NCBI GenBank assembly: GCA_965208775.1
Contig: OZ242360.1
Location: forward strand, 992,001-1,056,000
Direction of reading: 5' to 3'
From: JAPOVO01 sp026708165
GTDB taxonomy: Bacteria > Chloroflexota > UBA11872 > VXNJ01
DNA: 64,000 bases
Shown: one piece after another, positions 24,511-32,829 of the stretch
How positions within the stretch are numbered: the first letter of the stretch is position 1
Layout: every line of letters starts with the position of its first letter
Program-made: the position numbers and the translations under genes
The notes under the pieces: generated by a model
Seen by the model: the letters and a program-made list of their open reading frames with translations, nothing else
The model's database searches: none
What the model was told of the DNA's origin: nothing

Positions 24511-25836
24511 TCAAACCGCGCCCCAACTCGCCCCGATATCCAGACGCGCCACCATGTAGCGCAGTGCGTCGTTGCCGTGGTCGTCTTGCCGTAGCGGCTC
24601 CTCCTTGAACCCCGCCCGCGTCTCCCGCCAGACGTAGGAGTCCATCTCCTCCTCCGTGCGGCAGGGCTTCTTCGCCTCCTCCAGACGCCAGTCGCGCTCA
24701 ACCAGCGAGTCGCGCAGCAGGAAGAGCCTCGGCTTGCCGTCCCCCGCCCTGCGCAGCCGGGCGTCCACAGCTTGCAGTCCCTCCGTCACCCGCTTGTGCG
24801 CGGGCTGCGTGGCCATCCCTAGGTGACGCTCCAAAGTCGCGCGGCCTTCCGCGTCGTGGTCGCAAATGATCGCGCGGGGCCGCGGCTCGCCTGCGGTCAG
24901 ATCCAGGATCAACCGCGCATGGTCTTCCACCAGGACCTGCGTCTTATATATTTCCTTATATAAGAAGAGCCGCCCGTCGCCGTCCTCCGCCCACGCCTGC
25001 CACACGAACGGGTTGGTGAACCCGAAGTCGACCGACCAGTAACGCGTCCAGTCCCGCGGCACGCCCACCGCGAGTCCCATCGATGGGTCGGACCGGTCGA
25101 TGACGTGCATCGCGCTGTCCCAGTCCTGATGGACCGTCCCCTCCGTCCGCGCCCAGCGGCCTTCGTACAGCCGCGCCCGCCTCACGCCCGACAGCGCCCG
25201 CAGCCTGCTCAGGTATTCCTCCGAGATCGACGGATTGTCCTCGTGGCGGCTCAGCAGTCGCGTCGTCAGTCCTTTGTTACATCTCTGATTGAGCCAGTGA
25301 GTCGGCGCGCCCGGATTGCAGTCGGCGATGAGCTGTTGATGCGGCATCACCCCATTTCGGAGCCGCGTCGCCAGCATCTCCCAATCGTGCTCCGTCGTTT
25401 CGGTGGCCTCCTGCACATAGATCAGGTCGTACTCGCTGGACATGACCTTCTGCGGATCGTCCAGTCCGCCCACCACCAGCACCGAGCCATTTGAATATCG
25501 ATACTCTTCCGACGTCGACCGCCACTGCACGCCATCGGCGGGCGCGATGACCTTCTGTTCGAACGTGACCATCGCCGACTGCGTGAGCGACTTGCGGGTC
25601 TTCCGCAAGATGGCCCCTCTCATGCCCGGGTGCTTGAGCGCGGCGGCGTGCAGCTTCTCCAGCGCCGCCCTGCTCTTGCCCGTGCCAGCCGGACCTTCTA
25701 TCAGCACCTCGCGATCTCTGGATCTCGCCAGCTCCGCCGCCGCTCCCGCCGGCCGGTACGTGCGGTGCAGCGGATTGCCGCGAGCCTCGCTAGGCGACCC
25801 CGGCCTCGCGGGGGACAACAATCCTTCTCGCGCCAA
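24511..25836 (-). CDS. terL: Phage terminase large subunit
   Basis: A 441-residue DNA packaging motor. The ATPase half has Walker A GPAGTGKS (about residues 48-55) and Walker B LIYVQEATE (about 137-145), followed by DCNPGAP. The C-terminal RNase H-like nuclease shows VDFGFTNPF with its first Asp and later Asp residues in ICDHDAEG and DDHGNDALRY. The TTG start at 25836 follows GAGG. No small terminase is seen upstream; instead a terminator and a host operon lie there. First gene of the phage-like cluster. Confidence 0.92.
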   Translation of the reverse strand: MAREGLLSPARPGSPSEARGNPLHRTYRPAGAAAELARSRDREVLIEGPAGTGKSRAALEKLHAAALKHPGMRGAILRKTRKSLTQSAMVTFEQKVIAPADGVQWRSTSEEYRYSNGSVLVVGGLDDPQKVMSSEYDLIYVQEATETTEHDWEMLATRLRNGVMPHQQLIADCNPGAPTHWLNQRCNKGLTTRLLSRHEDNPSISEEYLSRLRALSGVRRARLYEGRWARTEGTVHQDWDSAMHVIDRSDPSMGLAVGVPRDWTRYWSVDFGFTNPFVWQAWAEDGDGRLFLYKEIYKTQVLVEDHARLILDLTAGEPRPRAIICDHDAEGRATLERHLGMATQPAHKRVTEGLQAVDARLRRAGDGKPRLFLLRDSLVERDWRLEEAKKPCRTEEEMDSYVWRETRAGFKEEPLRQDDHGNDALRYMVARLDIGASWGAV

Positions 25837-25915
25837 GTGACAACCTCACAATCATTTCCAATCAAGGCGGCATGGCCGGCGTCGCTCCAACTCCATTCAA
25901 AGAGAGTCGAAAGAC

Positions 25916-25941
25916 AAAAAAGGGGGTCCGAAGACCCCCTC
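25916..25941 (-). terminator. Rho-independent terminator before terL
   Basis: AGGGGGTC/GACCCCCT hairpin followed on the minus strand by T residues. It ends the sugar ABC/oxidase operon and separates it from the terminase gene. Confidence 0.8.
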
Positions 25942-26119
25942 CTGATTCAAGCGCCCGACCGGCCAGCGCGCCTGGCTCAATCTCTTACTTCCATCGTATC
26001 GCCCGAATTCTCTAGGTCTACCTCCTCCCCAAAATCTCCATCGCGACGGCCAATACCTGGGCCGAGGAGACATCGGAAAACGAACCTGTGAGAGCGGCTA
26101 TCGCCTTCGATTGCCGCCC

Positions 26120-27463
26120 CTACTCAAACCGCCCCGGCGCTAGCGGCTCGAGATCGAACTCCGGCGTCTCGCCGCAGGCCAACTGGGCCACGATCTCACC
26201 CGTGACCGGTCCCAGCGACATGCCTATCGTCGCGTGTCCGGCCGCGAGTATCAGGTTCTCCCACTTGCCGCTGGCTCCCACGATCGGCAGTCCGTCCGGC
26301 GTGCACGGACGCAGTCCCCGCCATAGTTCGACCAGCTCCAGGTTATCCATACCTTCGAAATGTTCCGGTGGACCCCGGCGGATCGCATCCACGCGCCGCT
26401 GGTTTATCGAGAAATCAATGCCCGCCAGCTCCAGCGTTCCCGCGAAGCGCAGATAAGGCCCCATCGGAGTCACCCCCACCTTCGCTTCCTGGAGAAGCAC
26501 CGGGATCTCCGGGCAAGGGTCCGGCCGCCGGAAAGTGAGGCTGTAGCCTTTCGCCGCCTCGATGGGGATCCGCAGGTCCAGGTCGCGCGCCACCGCCGGC
26601 GACCACGCGCCCGTCGCCAGCACCACCTGATCGGCGTGTACGTCGCCCCGCGTGGTCCGCACCGTCATGACCTTGCGCCCCGAAGTCTCGAATCCGAGCG
26701 CCTCCGCCTTGTCGAAAAACACCGCGCCGCTGCGCTCCGCCTGGCGCGCCAGCCCCAGCACGAACGAATGCGGTTCCAGGTGGGCATCCTCCGGGAAGAC
26801 GATCCCGCCCGCCATCCCCGACCGTATCTGCGGAACCAGGTCGCGGACCTCCGTGCCATCCAGCACGCGCGGCTGGAGGCCCGCTTCGGCCATCATCTCT
26901 ATCTCGTGGCGGCCCTCCGCCAGCCCTTTCGCCGTTCGATACAGGTACATCGCGCCCTTGGTTTCGTAGGCGCAATCGGTTCCTGCCAGCGACGACCACT
27001 CGTCATACATCGCACGGCTCGCCAGCAAGAGACCGCCAAGCACCGGCGCCGCGCGCCTGGCCTTCTTCTCGGTGGCCGCCGCGCGAAACTTTAGGAGCCA
27101 CGAAAGCAGCGCCCGGTCGAGGCGGGGTTTGATGTAAAACGGGCTCTCCGGATCCAGCATCCAGCGCAAGCCTTGGCCGATCACTCCCGGCATCGCCAGC
27201 GGCAGGCTGTGGCTCGGAACGATCAGACCCGCGTTGCCGTAGGACGATCCGGCTCCGACCTGACCCGCGTCGATCACCGCCACGCGCCGTCCGCGGACCG
27301 CCAGCGCATACGCCGTGCTGACTCCCACGACGCCTGCGCCGATAACCAGCACGTCCGGCTCGTTCTTGAGTGAGTCGCTCAGGGGACGCTCCCCGCGTCG
27401 CTGGTCCAGGCCGAGGTCGGCAAACCCCTTCAAGGCGCTAGCCCTTGATGCCGGTGAGCGCAA
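26120..27463 (-). CDS. DadA-like FAD-dependent amino acid oxidoreductase
   Basis: A protein of up to 447 residues with the FAD motif VIGAGVVGVSTAYALA, the DAO-family block GAGSSYGNAGLIVPSH, and the C-terminal FAD motif TPDGLPIVG plus LAAGHATIGMSLGPVTG. It is most like D-amino acid dehydrogenase (DadA), which oxidises amino acids at the membrane. The TTG at 27463 overlaps the permease gene, and the first about 35 residues are not convincing, so a later start near the FAD motif is possible. Last gene of the sugar-ABC operon; it may oxidise an imported amino compound. Confidence 0.85.
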   Translation of the reverse strand: MRSPASRASALKGFADLGLDQRRGERPLSDSLKNEPDVLVIGAGVVGVSTAYALAVRGRRVAVIDAGQVGAGSSYGNAGLIVPSHSLPLAMPGVIGQGLRWMLDPESPFYIKPRLDRALLSWLLKFRAAATEKKARRAAPVLGGLLLASRAMYDEWSSLAGTDCAYETKGAMYLYRTAKGLAEGRHEIEMMAEAGLQPRVLDGTEVRDLVPQIRSGMAGGIVFPEDAHLEPHSFVLGLARQAERSGAVFFDKAEALGFETSGRKVMTVRTTRGDVHADQVVLATGAWSPAVARDLDLRIPIEAAKGYSLTFRRPDPCPEIPVLLQEAKVGVTPMGPYLRFAGTLELAGIDFSINQRRVDAIRRGPPEHFEGMDNLELVELWRGLRPCTPDGLPIVGASGKWENLILAAGHATIGMSLGPVTGEIVAQLACGETPEFDLEPLAPGRFE

Positions 27464-28334
27464 TCCCCTTGATGTAGGTCTTCTGCGTGAAGAAGAAGAT
27501 TGTGATGATCGGCATCAGCGAGAGCGTGGACATCGCCATCAGCGCCGGGAAGTCGGTCGTGAACTGGCCGCGGAATAGCTGCAATCCTACGGCGAACGTC
27601 ATCCGGTCCAGGGAGTGCAGATAGATAAGCGGACCGAGAAAGTCGTTCCACGTGAATATGAATGCAAACAGCCCCACTGTCGCCAGCGCCGGCTTGGCCA
27701 GAGGCAGAATGATGCGCCAATAGATTCCCCACGACGAAGCGCCGTCCATGCGCGCCGCCTCGTCCAGCTCGGTCGGCAGCGTCAGGAAGAACTGCCGCAG
27801 CAGGAATATGTAAAACGGGTGTCCCAGCGCCAGCGGCAGTATCAGCGGCAGCAGCGTGTTCGACCAGTTCAGAATCCGCGTGAAGAAGATGAACTGCGGC
27901 AGCAGCAGCACCTGCGGCGGGACCATCATCGTCGAGAGCGCCAGCACGAACCAGAAGTCGCGCCCCTTCCAGTGAAGCCGCGAAAACGCAAACGCCGTCA
28001 GCGACGACGTGATGATCACAGCCGCCAGGACCGTGCCCGAGTAGATCACGCTGTTCGTTATGAAGCTGCCGACGGGAAGCGAGGTCCACCCGCGAATGTA
28101 GCCTTCGGCCGTCCACGGGTCCGGGATGACGTCGAAGCTGCTCAACACCTGTCTTTGCGTCTTGAACGAAGCGAGCACCATCCATATGAACGGAAGCGTG
28201 AATATCACCGCAAGCGTCACCAGCGTCCCGTACACAACCGTGCGCCCCGCGCGCTGACGCGCCACGGTCGCTCGGTCCCGAATGCGGGCGGAACCTCCCA
28301 GCGCGAGGTCTCTCGGAGTGGTGGTCGTCGCCAT
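27438..28334 (-). CDS. Carbohydrate ABC transporter permease, MalG/UgpE type
   Basis: A 298-residue permease with six predicted spans and the EAA loop EAARMDGASSWGIYWRIILP, which docks the ATPase. Its start abuts the stop of the other permease (28335). The C-terminus ends in the conserved GIALTGIKG. It imports a substrate delivered by the lipoprotein encoded upstream. No ATPase gene is visible in the operon, so a shared MsmK-type ATPase elsewhere is likely. Confidence 0.93.
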   Translation of the reverse strand: MATTTTPRDLALGGSARIRDRATVARQRAGRTVVYGTLVTLAVIFTLPFIWMVLASFKTQRQVLSSFDVIPDPWTAEGYIRGWTSLPVGSFITNSVIYSGTVLAAVIITSSLTAFAFSRLHWKGRDFWFVLALSTMMVPPQVLLLPQFIFFTRILNWSNTLLPLILPLALGHPFYIFLLRQFFLTLPTELDEAARMDGASSWGIYWRIILPLAKPALATVGLFAFIFTWNDFLGPLIYLHSLDRMTFAVGLQLFRGQFTTDFPALMAMSTLSLMPIITIFFFTQKTYIKGIALTGIKG

Positions 28335-29297
28335 CTATGCGCCGCCCACCTTCTGCCCGGGCATGGCGGCTTCGTAGTAGACCCAACGTCTCGAAAGCCA
28401 GAGCTGGATCATCGTCAGGATCAGCACGATCATGAACAGGAACCAGCCCATCGCCGCCCCGTAGCCCATGTGGAAGCTCCGGAACGCCTGCCGGTAGAGG
28501 TGCAGCAGATAGACCAGCGTGGCTCCCGCCGGACCGCCCTCCGTGATGATGAACGCGTCCGTAAAGACCTGGAACGAGCCGATGATGTTGAGCACCGTCA
28601 ACAGGAAGATCGTCGGCGTGAGTTGAGGAATCGTTACGTGGCGAATCTTCGCCCACCGGCCCGCGCCGTCAATGTCGGCAGCCTCGTAGAGATGCTCAGG
28701 CACTCCCTGCAGCGCCGCCAGGAAGATGATCATCGGCGCTCCCAGCCGCCAGAAACTCATCAGTATCAGAGACGGCATCGCCCAGCGCGTGCTCGTCAGC
28801 CAGGGTACCCGGAACGTCTCGCCGCCGATCATGGTGAAAATGGTGTTGATGAGCCCCCAGTTCGTGTCCAGCAGGAACAGCCACAGAATCGCCGTCGCCA
28901 CGCCCGCCACCACCGATGGCACGAAGAACATTGTCCGGTAGAGGGGCATCCCCTTCACCTTCTGATTCAGCAGCAGCGCGATGAAGAACGCCAGAATCAG
29001 CGTGCCGGGGACGTGAGCCACCGTGTAGTAGACGGTATTGACCAGCGACCGCCTCAGATCGGCGTCCGCGGCCATGTCCTGGAAATTCTGTATGCCGATA
29101 AAGGCCGGTAGCTCCGCCCTCATCTCGTACTGAGTGAAGGCCAGGTACAGAGAGGCCGCAAACGGTCCGAGCGCGAACCATACGAACCCGATGACGAACG
29201 GCGACGCAAAAAGATAGCCCTCGATATTGCGCCACAGCTCCCGCCGTCTCGCGCCTGCGCGCGAGCTGGTCGGTCGGGTTAGCGTGGATTCGGCCAT
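28335..29297 (-). CDS. Carbohydrate ABC transporter permease, MalF/UgpA type
   Basis: A 320-residue permease with six predicted spans, the N-terminal EGYLFASPFVIGFVWF segment common to the family, and the EAA loop EAADIDGAGRWAKIRHVTIP. It forms the heterodimer with the permease that follows without a gap. The solute-binding lipoprotein gene lies about 200 bases upstream. Confidence 0.93.
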   Translation of the reverse strand: MAESTLTRPTSSRAGARRRELWRNIEGYLFASPFVIGFVWFALGPFAASLYLAFTQYEMRAELPAFIGIQNFQDMAADADLRRSLVNTVYYTVAHVPGTLILAFFIALLLNQKVKGMPLYRTMFFVPSVVAGVATAILWLFLLDTNWGLINTIFTMIGGETFRVPWLTSTRWAMPSLILMSFWRLGAPMIIFLAALQGVPEHLYEAADIDGAGRWAKIRHVTIPQLTPTIFLLTVLNIIGSFQVFTDAFIITEGGPAGATLVYLLHLYRQAFRSFHMGYGAAMGWFLFMIVLILTMIQLWLSRRWVYYEAAMPGQKVGGA

Positions 29298-29496
29298 CGC
29301 AAACAGGGTCCTCTGCCAGCGTAAGGCTGCTGCGGAGTCTTACACAAAACAGCCAATATTATGGGCTTGGCTTCCGCCATCGGCGGCAACCTCATTCCCG
29401 GAACGGACCGCGGCAAACTGTCGCCGCGGCCCGCGCCAGGTTCGGTTCCTTCACGCCGACGCCGGCATCGGGAACGGTTCAGTTCCTAACTGCAGC

Positions 29497-30975
29497 CTAT
29501 CGCTGCTCCAGTATCTTCTGGCCTTCGACGTCCATCTCGTCGATGGTCTCATCGAATCCCTGCTCTCCGATGAGAGCCTTTTCCCAGACCTCCTGGACCT
29601 TCACCACCCACTCGAGCCAGAACTTATGGAAGCGCAGATCGATCGTCGTGTCGAGCTTCTGCCCGGTGTTGGCCACGAAGTTGCTGGTCGGCGGAGGCGA
29701 CAGCCAGCCACCCTCGGGGTCCTCGGCGGCCGACACATAGGACGGCATCTGGCTCTTCAACGATCCGAAGAAGTCCTGGATGTCCGGGCCGGCGAGCCAG
29801 AAGGCAAACGCCAGCGCCTGGTCCGGGTACTTGGTCGCCTTGGCGACGACGTTCGGGTTGGCGTTGAACGTCGCGCCCGTGTGACCGGTGTTCGGCGAAG
29901 TCGGCCAGGGCACCGTGTCGAACGGAATCTGCGCCGCTATGTAGTTCGAGAGTGAAGACGTGCTCCACGGCCGGATGGCCACTACCTGCCGCGCAAACGG
30001 GTCGGGCGCCCCGGAGATAAACGTGGACGGGTCCGCCGGAATCGGCGAAATCTTGTCTTCCTGGATGAACTGGTACACCAGCCGCATGGCCTCGCGTGAC
30101 TTCGGCTCGCCAAGCGTCATCCTGGTCTTAGCCGGGTTCATCACGTCGCCGTCATTCGCTATCAGCAGGCCGCCGAACATGTTCTCGAACGCCTGGTTGA
30201 CCCACGTGCCCCAGACCTTGACCTGTCCGCCCTCGTCGACTTCCTGGAGCTGCATCGACTTCTCGCGCCAGTCGTCCCACGTCCAGCCCGGCGCATTCCA
30301 GTCGCGCGAAGGCTCCTCGACTCCCTTCTCCTCGAACATGCGCTGGTTGATCATCACGTAGCTCATGGTGTGGAAGAACGGGATGCCGTGAAGCTGACCT
30401 TGAAAGTCGAACACGTCCGCCTGCGTCCAGTAGTCGACCAGGTTGACTCCCGCCGTCTTGATGTACTCGTTTATAGGCAGGATAACGCCGTCCTCGGCGA
30501 ACTTTAGGAACGTAGCGCCGCTGAACCACACCACGTCTTGAGCGTTCCCGGCCGGGAACGAGACCGCCAGGCTGTCCCAGTGCTGTGGCCACGGCTTCGG
30601 CTCGTTCTGGACTTTGATGTGCGGGTGCTCACGCGTGAATCGCTTGAGCAGATTGTTGTACTGCGCCAGACGAGCGCCGCTGGCAACCCAGTTGGCCCAC
30701 CGCACGGTGACGGTCTCCTGCTTCGCGGGCATAGCCTCGACGATCTGGGTGACGACCCGCTCGACTTCCTGGGTGACCACCTTCTCCTGGACGACGACCC
30801 GCTCGACTTCCTGCGTAACTACCTTCTCGACCGGGACTTCCTTGACGACCTCGACGACCTGCGTCTCGCCGCAGCCCGCCAGAGCCGCCAGACCCGCGCC
30901 GCCAACTCCGGCTACTACGCCGGCGCGAAGAATTCCACGGCGCGTCAACCGCTTGCCACTTTGCTTCTTATTCAT
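29497..30975 (-). CDS. Extracellular solute-binding lipoprotein (family 1-like)
   Basis: A 492-residue binding protein. It has a Tat-type leader (RLTRRGILRAG) and a lipobox ALAGC with Cys35, so it is exported folded and anchored. Residues about 38-85 form a linker of VVxEV/VVTQEVERVV repeats, typical of Chloroflexota surface lipoproteins. The following domain has family 1 features such as VRWANWVASG and FTREHPHIKV. The ATG at 30975 with GGGGGAG is preferred to a start 21 codons earlier. The substrate is probably a sugar or related polyol, inferred from the permeases. Confidence 0.9.
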   Translation of the reverse strand: MNKKQSGKRLTRRGILRAGVVAGVGGAGLAALAGCGETQVVEVVKEVPVEKVVTQEVERVVVQEKVVTQEVERVVTQIVEAMPAKQETVTVRWANWVASGARLAQYNNLLKRFTREHPHIKVQNEPKPWPQHWDSLAVSFPAGNAQDVVWFSGATFLKFAEDGVILPINEYIKTAGVNLVDYWTQADVFDFQGQLHGIPFFHTMSYVMINQRMFEEKGVEEPSRDWNAPGWTWDDWREKSMQLQEVDEGGQVKVWGTWVNQAFENMFGGLLIANDGDVMNPAKTRMTLGEPKSREAMRLVYQFIQEDKISPIPADPSTFISGAPDPFARQVVAIRPWSTSSLSNYIAAQIPFDTVPWPTSPNTGHTGATFNANPNVVAKATKYPDQALAFAFWLAGPDIQDFFGSLKSQMPSYVSAAEDPEGGWLSPPPTSNFVANTGQKLDTTIDLRFHKFWLEWVVKVQEVWEKALIGEQGFDETIDEMDVEGQKILEQR

Positions 30976-31727
30976 TAAATATCCGCTCCCCCTGTGCCTA
31001 AGCTCTTCCTGAGCTCTTCCAACATCACGATTTGCCAACCAGGCATCTCGACGGGACCAAACGCCCCGTCCGAAAACTAGCTGCCCCCGGGCTGGTGCCG
31101 CGCCGCCGATCCCTGCCGAAAGCGCGGCCCCGATAAAACCATGATTCGACCCAATCTATATGTCAATCTGTAGTGTGTCAAACATCCCGCCAAAACGATC
31201 TACAAAGACAGAAAATCATCCTGTTAACCGCCTCCACGGGTACGATCAAACCCGTAAACCGCCGCGTCCGTCCATTCAATCGGACCTCCGCAAACGGCGC
31301 GCGCGAGTCCTGTCGATCCACTTCCCCTTCGACCGGCCTGGGAGCAAACGGGAATAAGGCAAGAAGAAAGGGGCGGTCCGCAAACCGCCCCTGCCGTAAC
31401 TCCCTCTCCCTCGATGGGAGAGGGTCGGGGTGAGGGTGGTCCATCAAACGTCCCCATCTCCTTCGCCCCCGCAAGTCACTCCAATACCCCAACTGTCATT
31501 CCGAGCAAAGTCGAGGAATCTAACACCCCGTCACCATCCCCTACCCGTCATTCCGAGTACCTCGACAGGGCTCTCGTGAGCTTGTCGAACGGCTCAGAAC
31601 AGGCTATGGCGAGGAAACAAGCCCCGGCGGCGCAGGCTTGGCGGCGCTCTGCGGTTGACCTAGAATTCTGAGACCATTCGACTCACGCGGTCCGGCAATT
31701 GCTGGGCGGCTTTTGGAAGCGGCCCGA
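30976..31727. other. Intergenic region with promoter and four repeat types
   Basis: This 750-base gap holds the operon promoter (31153-31181), a GGGGCGGTCCGCAAACCGCCCC hairpin (31370-31392), a family A repeat (about 31401-31439), and GTCATTCCGAG- and TGTCGAACGG-type units (31494-31602). I see no gene in it. Confidence 0.7.
31153..31181 (-). promoter_or_regulatory. Sigma-70-type promoter of the solute-binding protein operon
   Basis: On the minus strand TTGACA is followed after 17 bases by TAGATT. It lies about 180 bases upstream of the lipoprotein start and points into the operon. Confidence 0.6.
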
Positions 31728-32660
31728 ATGAGAGGCATGTCGTTGAAAAGGCTTCTGTTGCTGGCTCTGGGCGCATTCGCCGCGGCGGCCGTGGCCTGCG
31801 GTGAGGAGGCCGCGCCGAAGACCATCGGCGAGTCGCTGCAGGAAGTCGAAACTGGCCGCAAGGCGGTCCGCGAGGTCGAGGGTCTTCTCAAGTCGGGGAC
31901 TGATATAAGTCCGACCGAGGGTGCCCAGGACTTCGTCGTCACGACTTCCGACGACTTCGAGATCGCCGGTACCTACTACCGCTACGACGGCAAGCGAAGC
32001 ATCCCCATCGTCCTGATGCTGCACGAGGCCGGCGGCAGCCGCGACGACTGGACCGAAACCGCCGAATACCTCTACGACGCCGGATTCGCCGTCCTCAACA
32101 TCGACTTGCGCGGTCACGGTAAGAGCACGTCGAAGGGTGGAGCGACGGTCAGTCACGAGTCGTTCTCCGAGGAGGACTGGCAAGACCTCGCCATTGACGC
32201 GCGAGCCGTCCTCGAATGGGTCCAGGAAGACGAGGCCATCGACATCGTCCGCATCGGGCTTATCGGGTCCAAGACCGGCGCAAACGTGGCGGTCAAGGTG
32301 CTGCACGCCGAAGCCGACCTGCGCGCCGCCTTCCTCGTCTCGCCCAATCCCGTTTACAACGGAATCGACATCACCGCCGAGCTGCCGCTTCGCGAAGAGC
32401 AGAACATCTTCATAATGACCGGCAACGCCAAGGCCGATGTGCTCGACTTCACCAAGGAGTTTTACAACGTCGCGCTCACTACAAGAAAGAGATACGAGAT
32501 CTACGACACGGCGCTCGAGGGTCTCGACCTCGTGGGGGAGATGTGGACGAACGGCCTGGTCGTGGTCGAAGCCGACTCGTCTTGGGGCACTCCCGCCATC
32601 GCCGATCAGGAACGCAAGTTCGACAAGGTTCTGGTCGACTTCGTAATCCGCAACATCTAG
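31728..32660 (+). CDS. Lipoprotein alpha/beta-hydrolase fold protein, probably inactive
   Basis: A 310-residue lipoprotein: signal (LKRLLLLALGAFAAAAVACG) with lipobox Cys24, then an alpha/beta-hydrolase domain starting near residue 68 (PIVLMLHEAGGSRDDW, oxyanion region; LNIDLRGHGKS). The nucleophile elbow reads GSKTGAN where the family has G-x-S-x-G, placing Lys182 at the catalytic serine position. The C-terminal segment has SSWGT where dienelactone hydrolase-like members usually have xHGT, with Trp286 at the histidine position. It may bind rather than cleave its ligand. The ATG at 31728 follows GGAAG. Confidence 0.8.
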   Translation: MRGMSLKRLLLLALGAFAAAAVACGEEAAPKTIGESLQEVETGRKAVREVEGLLKSGTDISPTEGAQDFVVTTSDDFEIAGTYYRYDGKRSIPIVLMLHEAGGSRDDWTETAEYLYDAGFAVLNIDLRGHGKSTSKGGATVSHESFSEEDWQDLAIDARAVLEWVQEDEAIDIVRIGLIGSKTGANVAVKVLHAEADLRAAFLVSPNPVYNGIDITAELPLREEQNIFIMTGNAKADVLDFTKEFYNVALTTRKRYEIYDTALEGLDLVGEMWTNGLVVVEADSSWGTPAIADQERKFDKVLVDFVIRNI

Positions 32661-32734
32661 ACCGCGCAAGCTCGGCCCCCGCCGCACCGGCGCACACTCA
32701 AGGGCCGCTCTATATACCTCATAAATGTATGACC

Positions 32735-32829
32735 TTTACCCATTGCATCCGCCATCGATCCGTGCGACATTTGCCATACGGTGTTGCAGGGCCATGGCCC
32801 GACTCGGAAGTTGAAACCGCCAGCCGAGC
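32735..32829 (+). repeat. Leader block shared by the two MFS genes, first copy
   Basis: CATTGCATCCGCCATCGATC, then CGTGCGACATTTGCCATA and GGAAGTTGAAACCGCCAGCCGAG, lie before the first MFS gene. A nearly identical block lies before the second (34248-34338), showing that leader and gene were duplicated together. Confidence 0.85.

Noticed and set aside
27615..29111. Long plus-strand open frame of 498 codons
   Set aside because: It is antisense to two clear ABC permease genes and reads as Arg/Gln-rich low-complexity sequence, a side effect of high GC.
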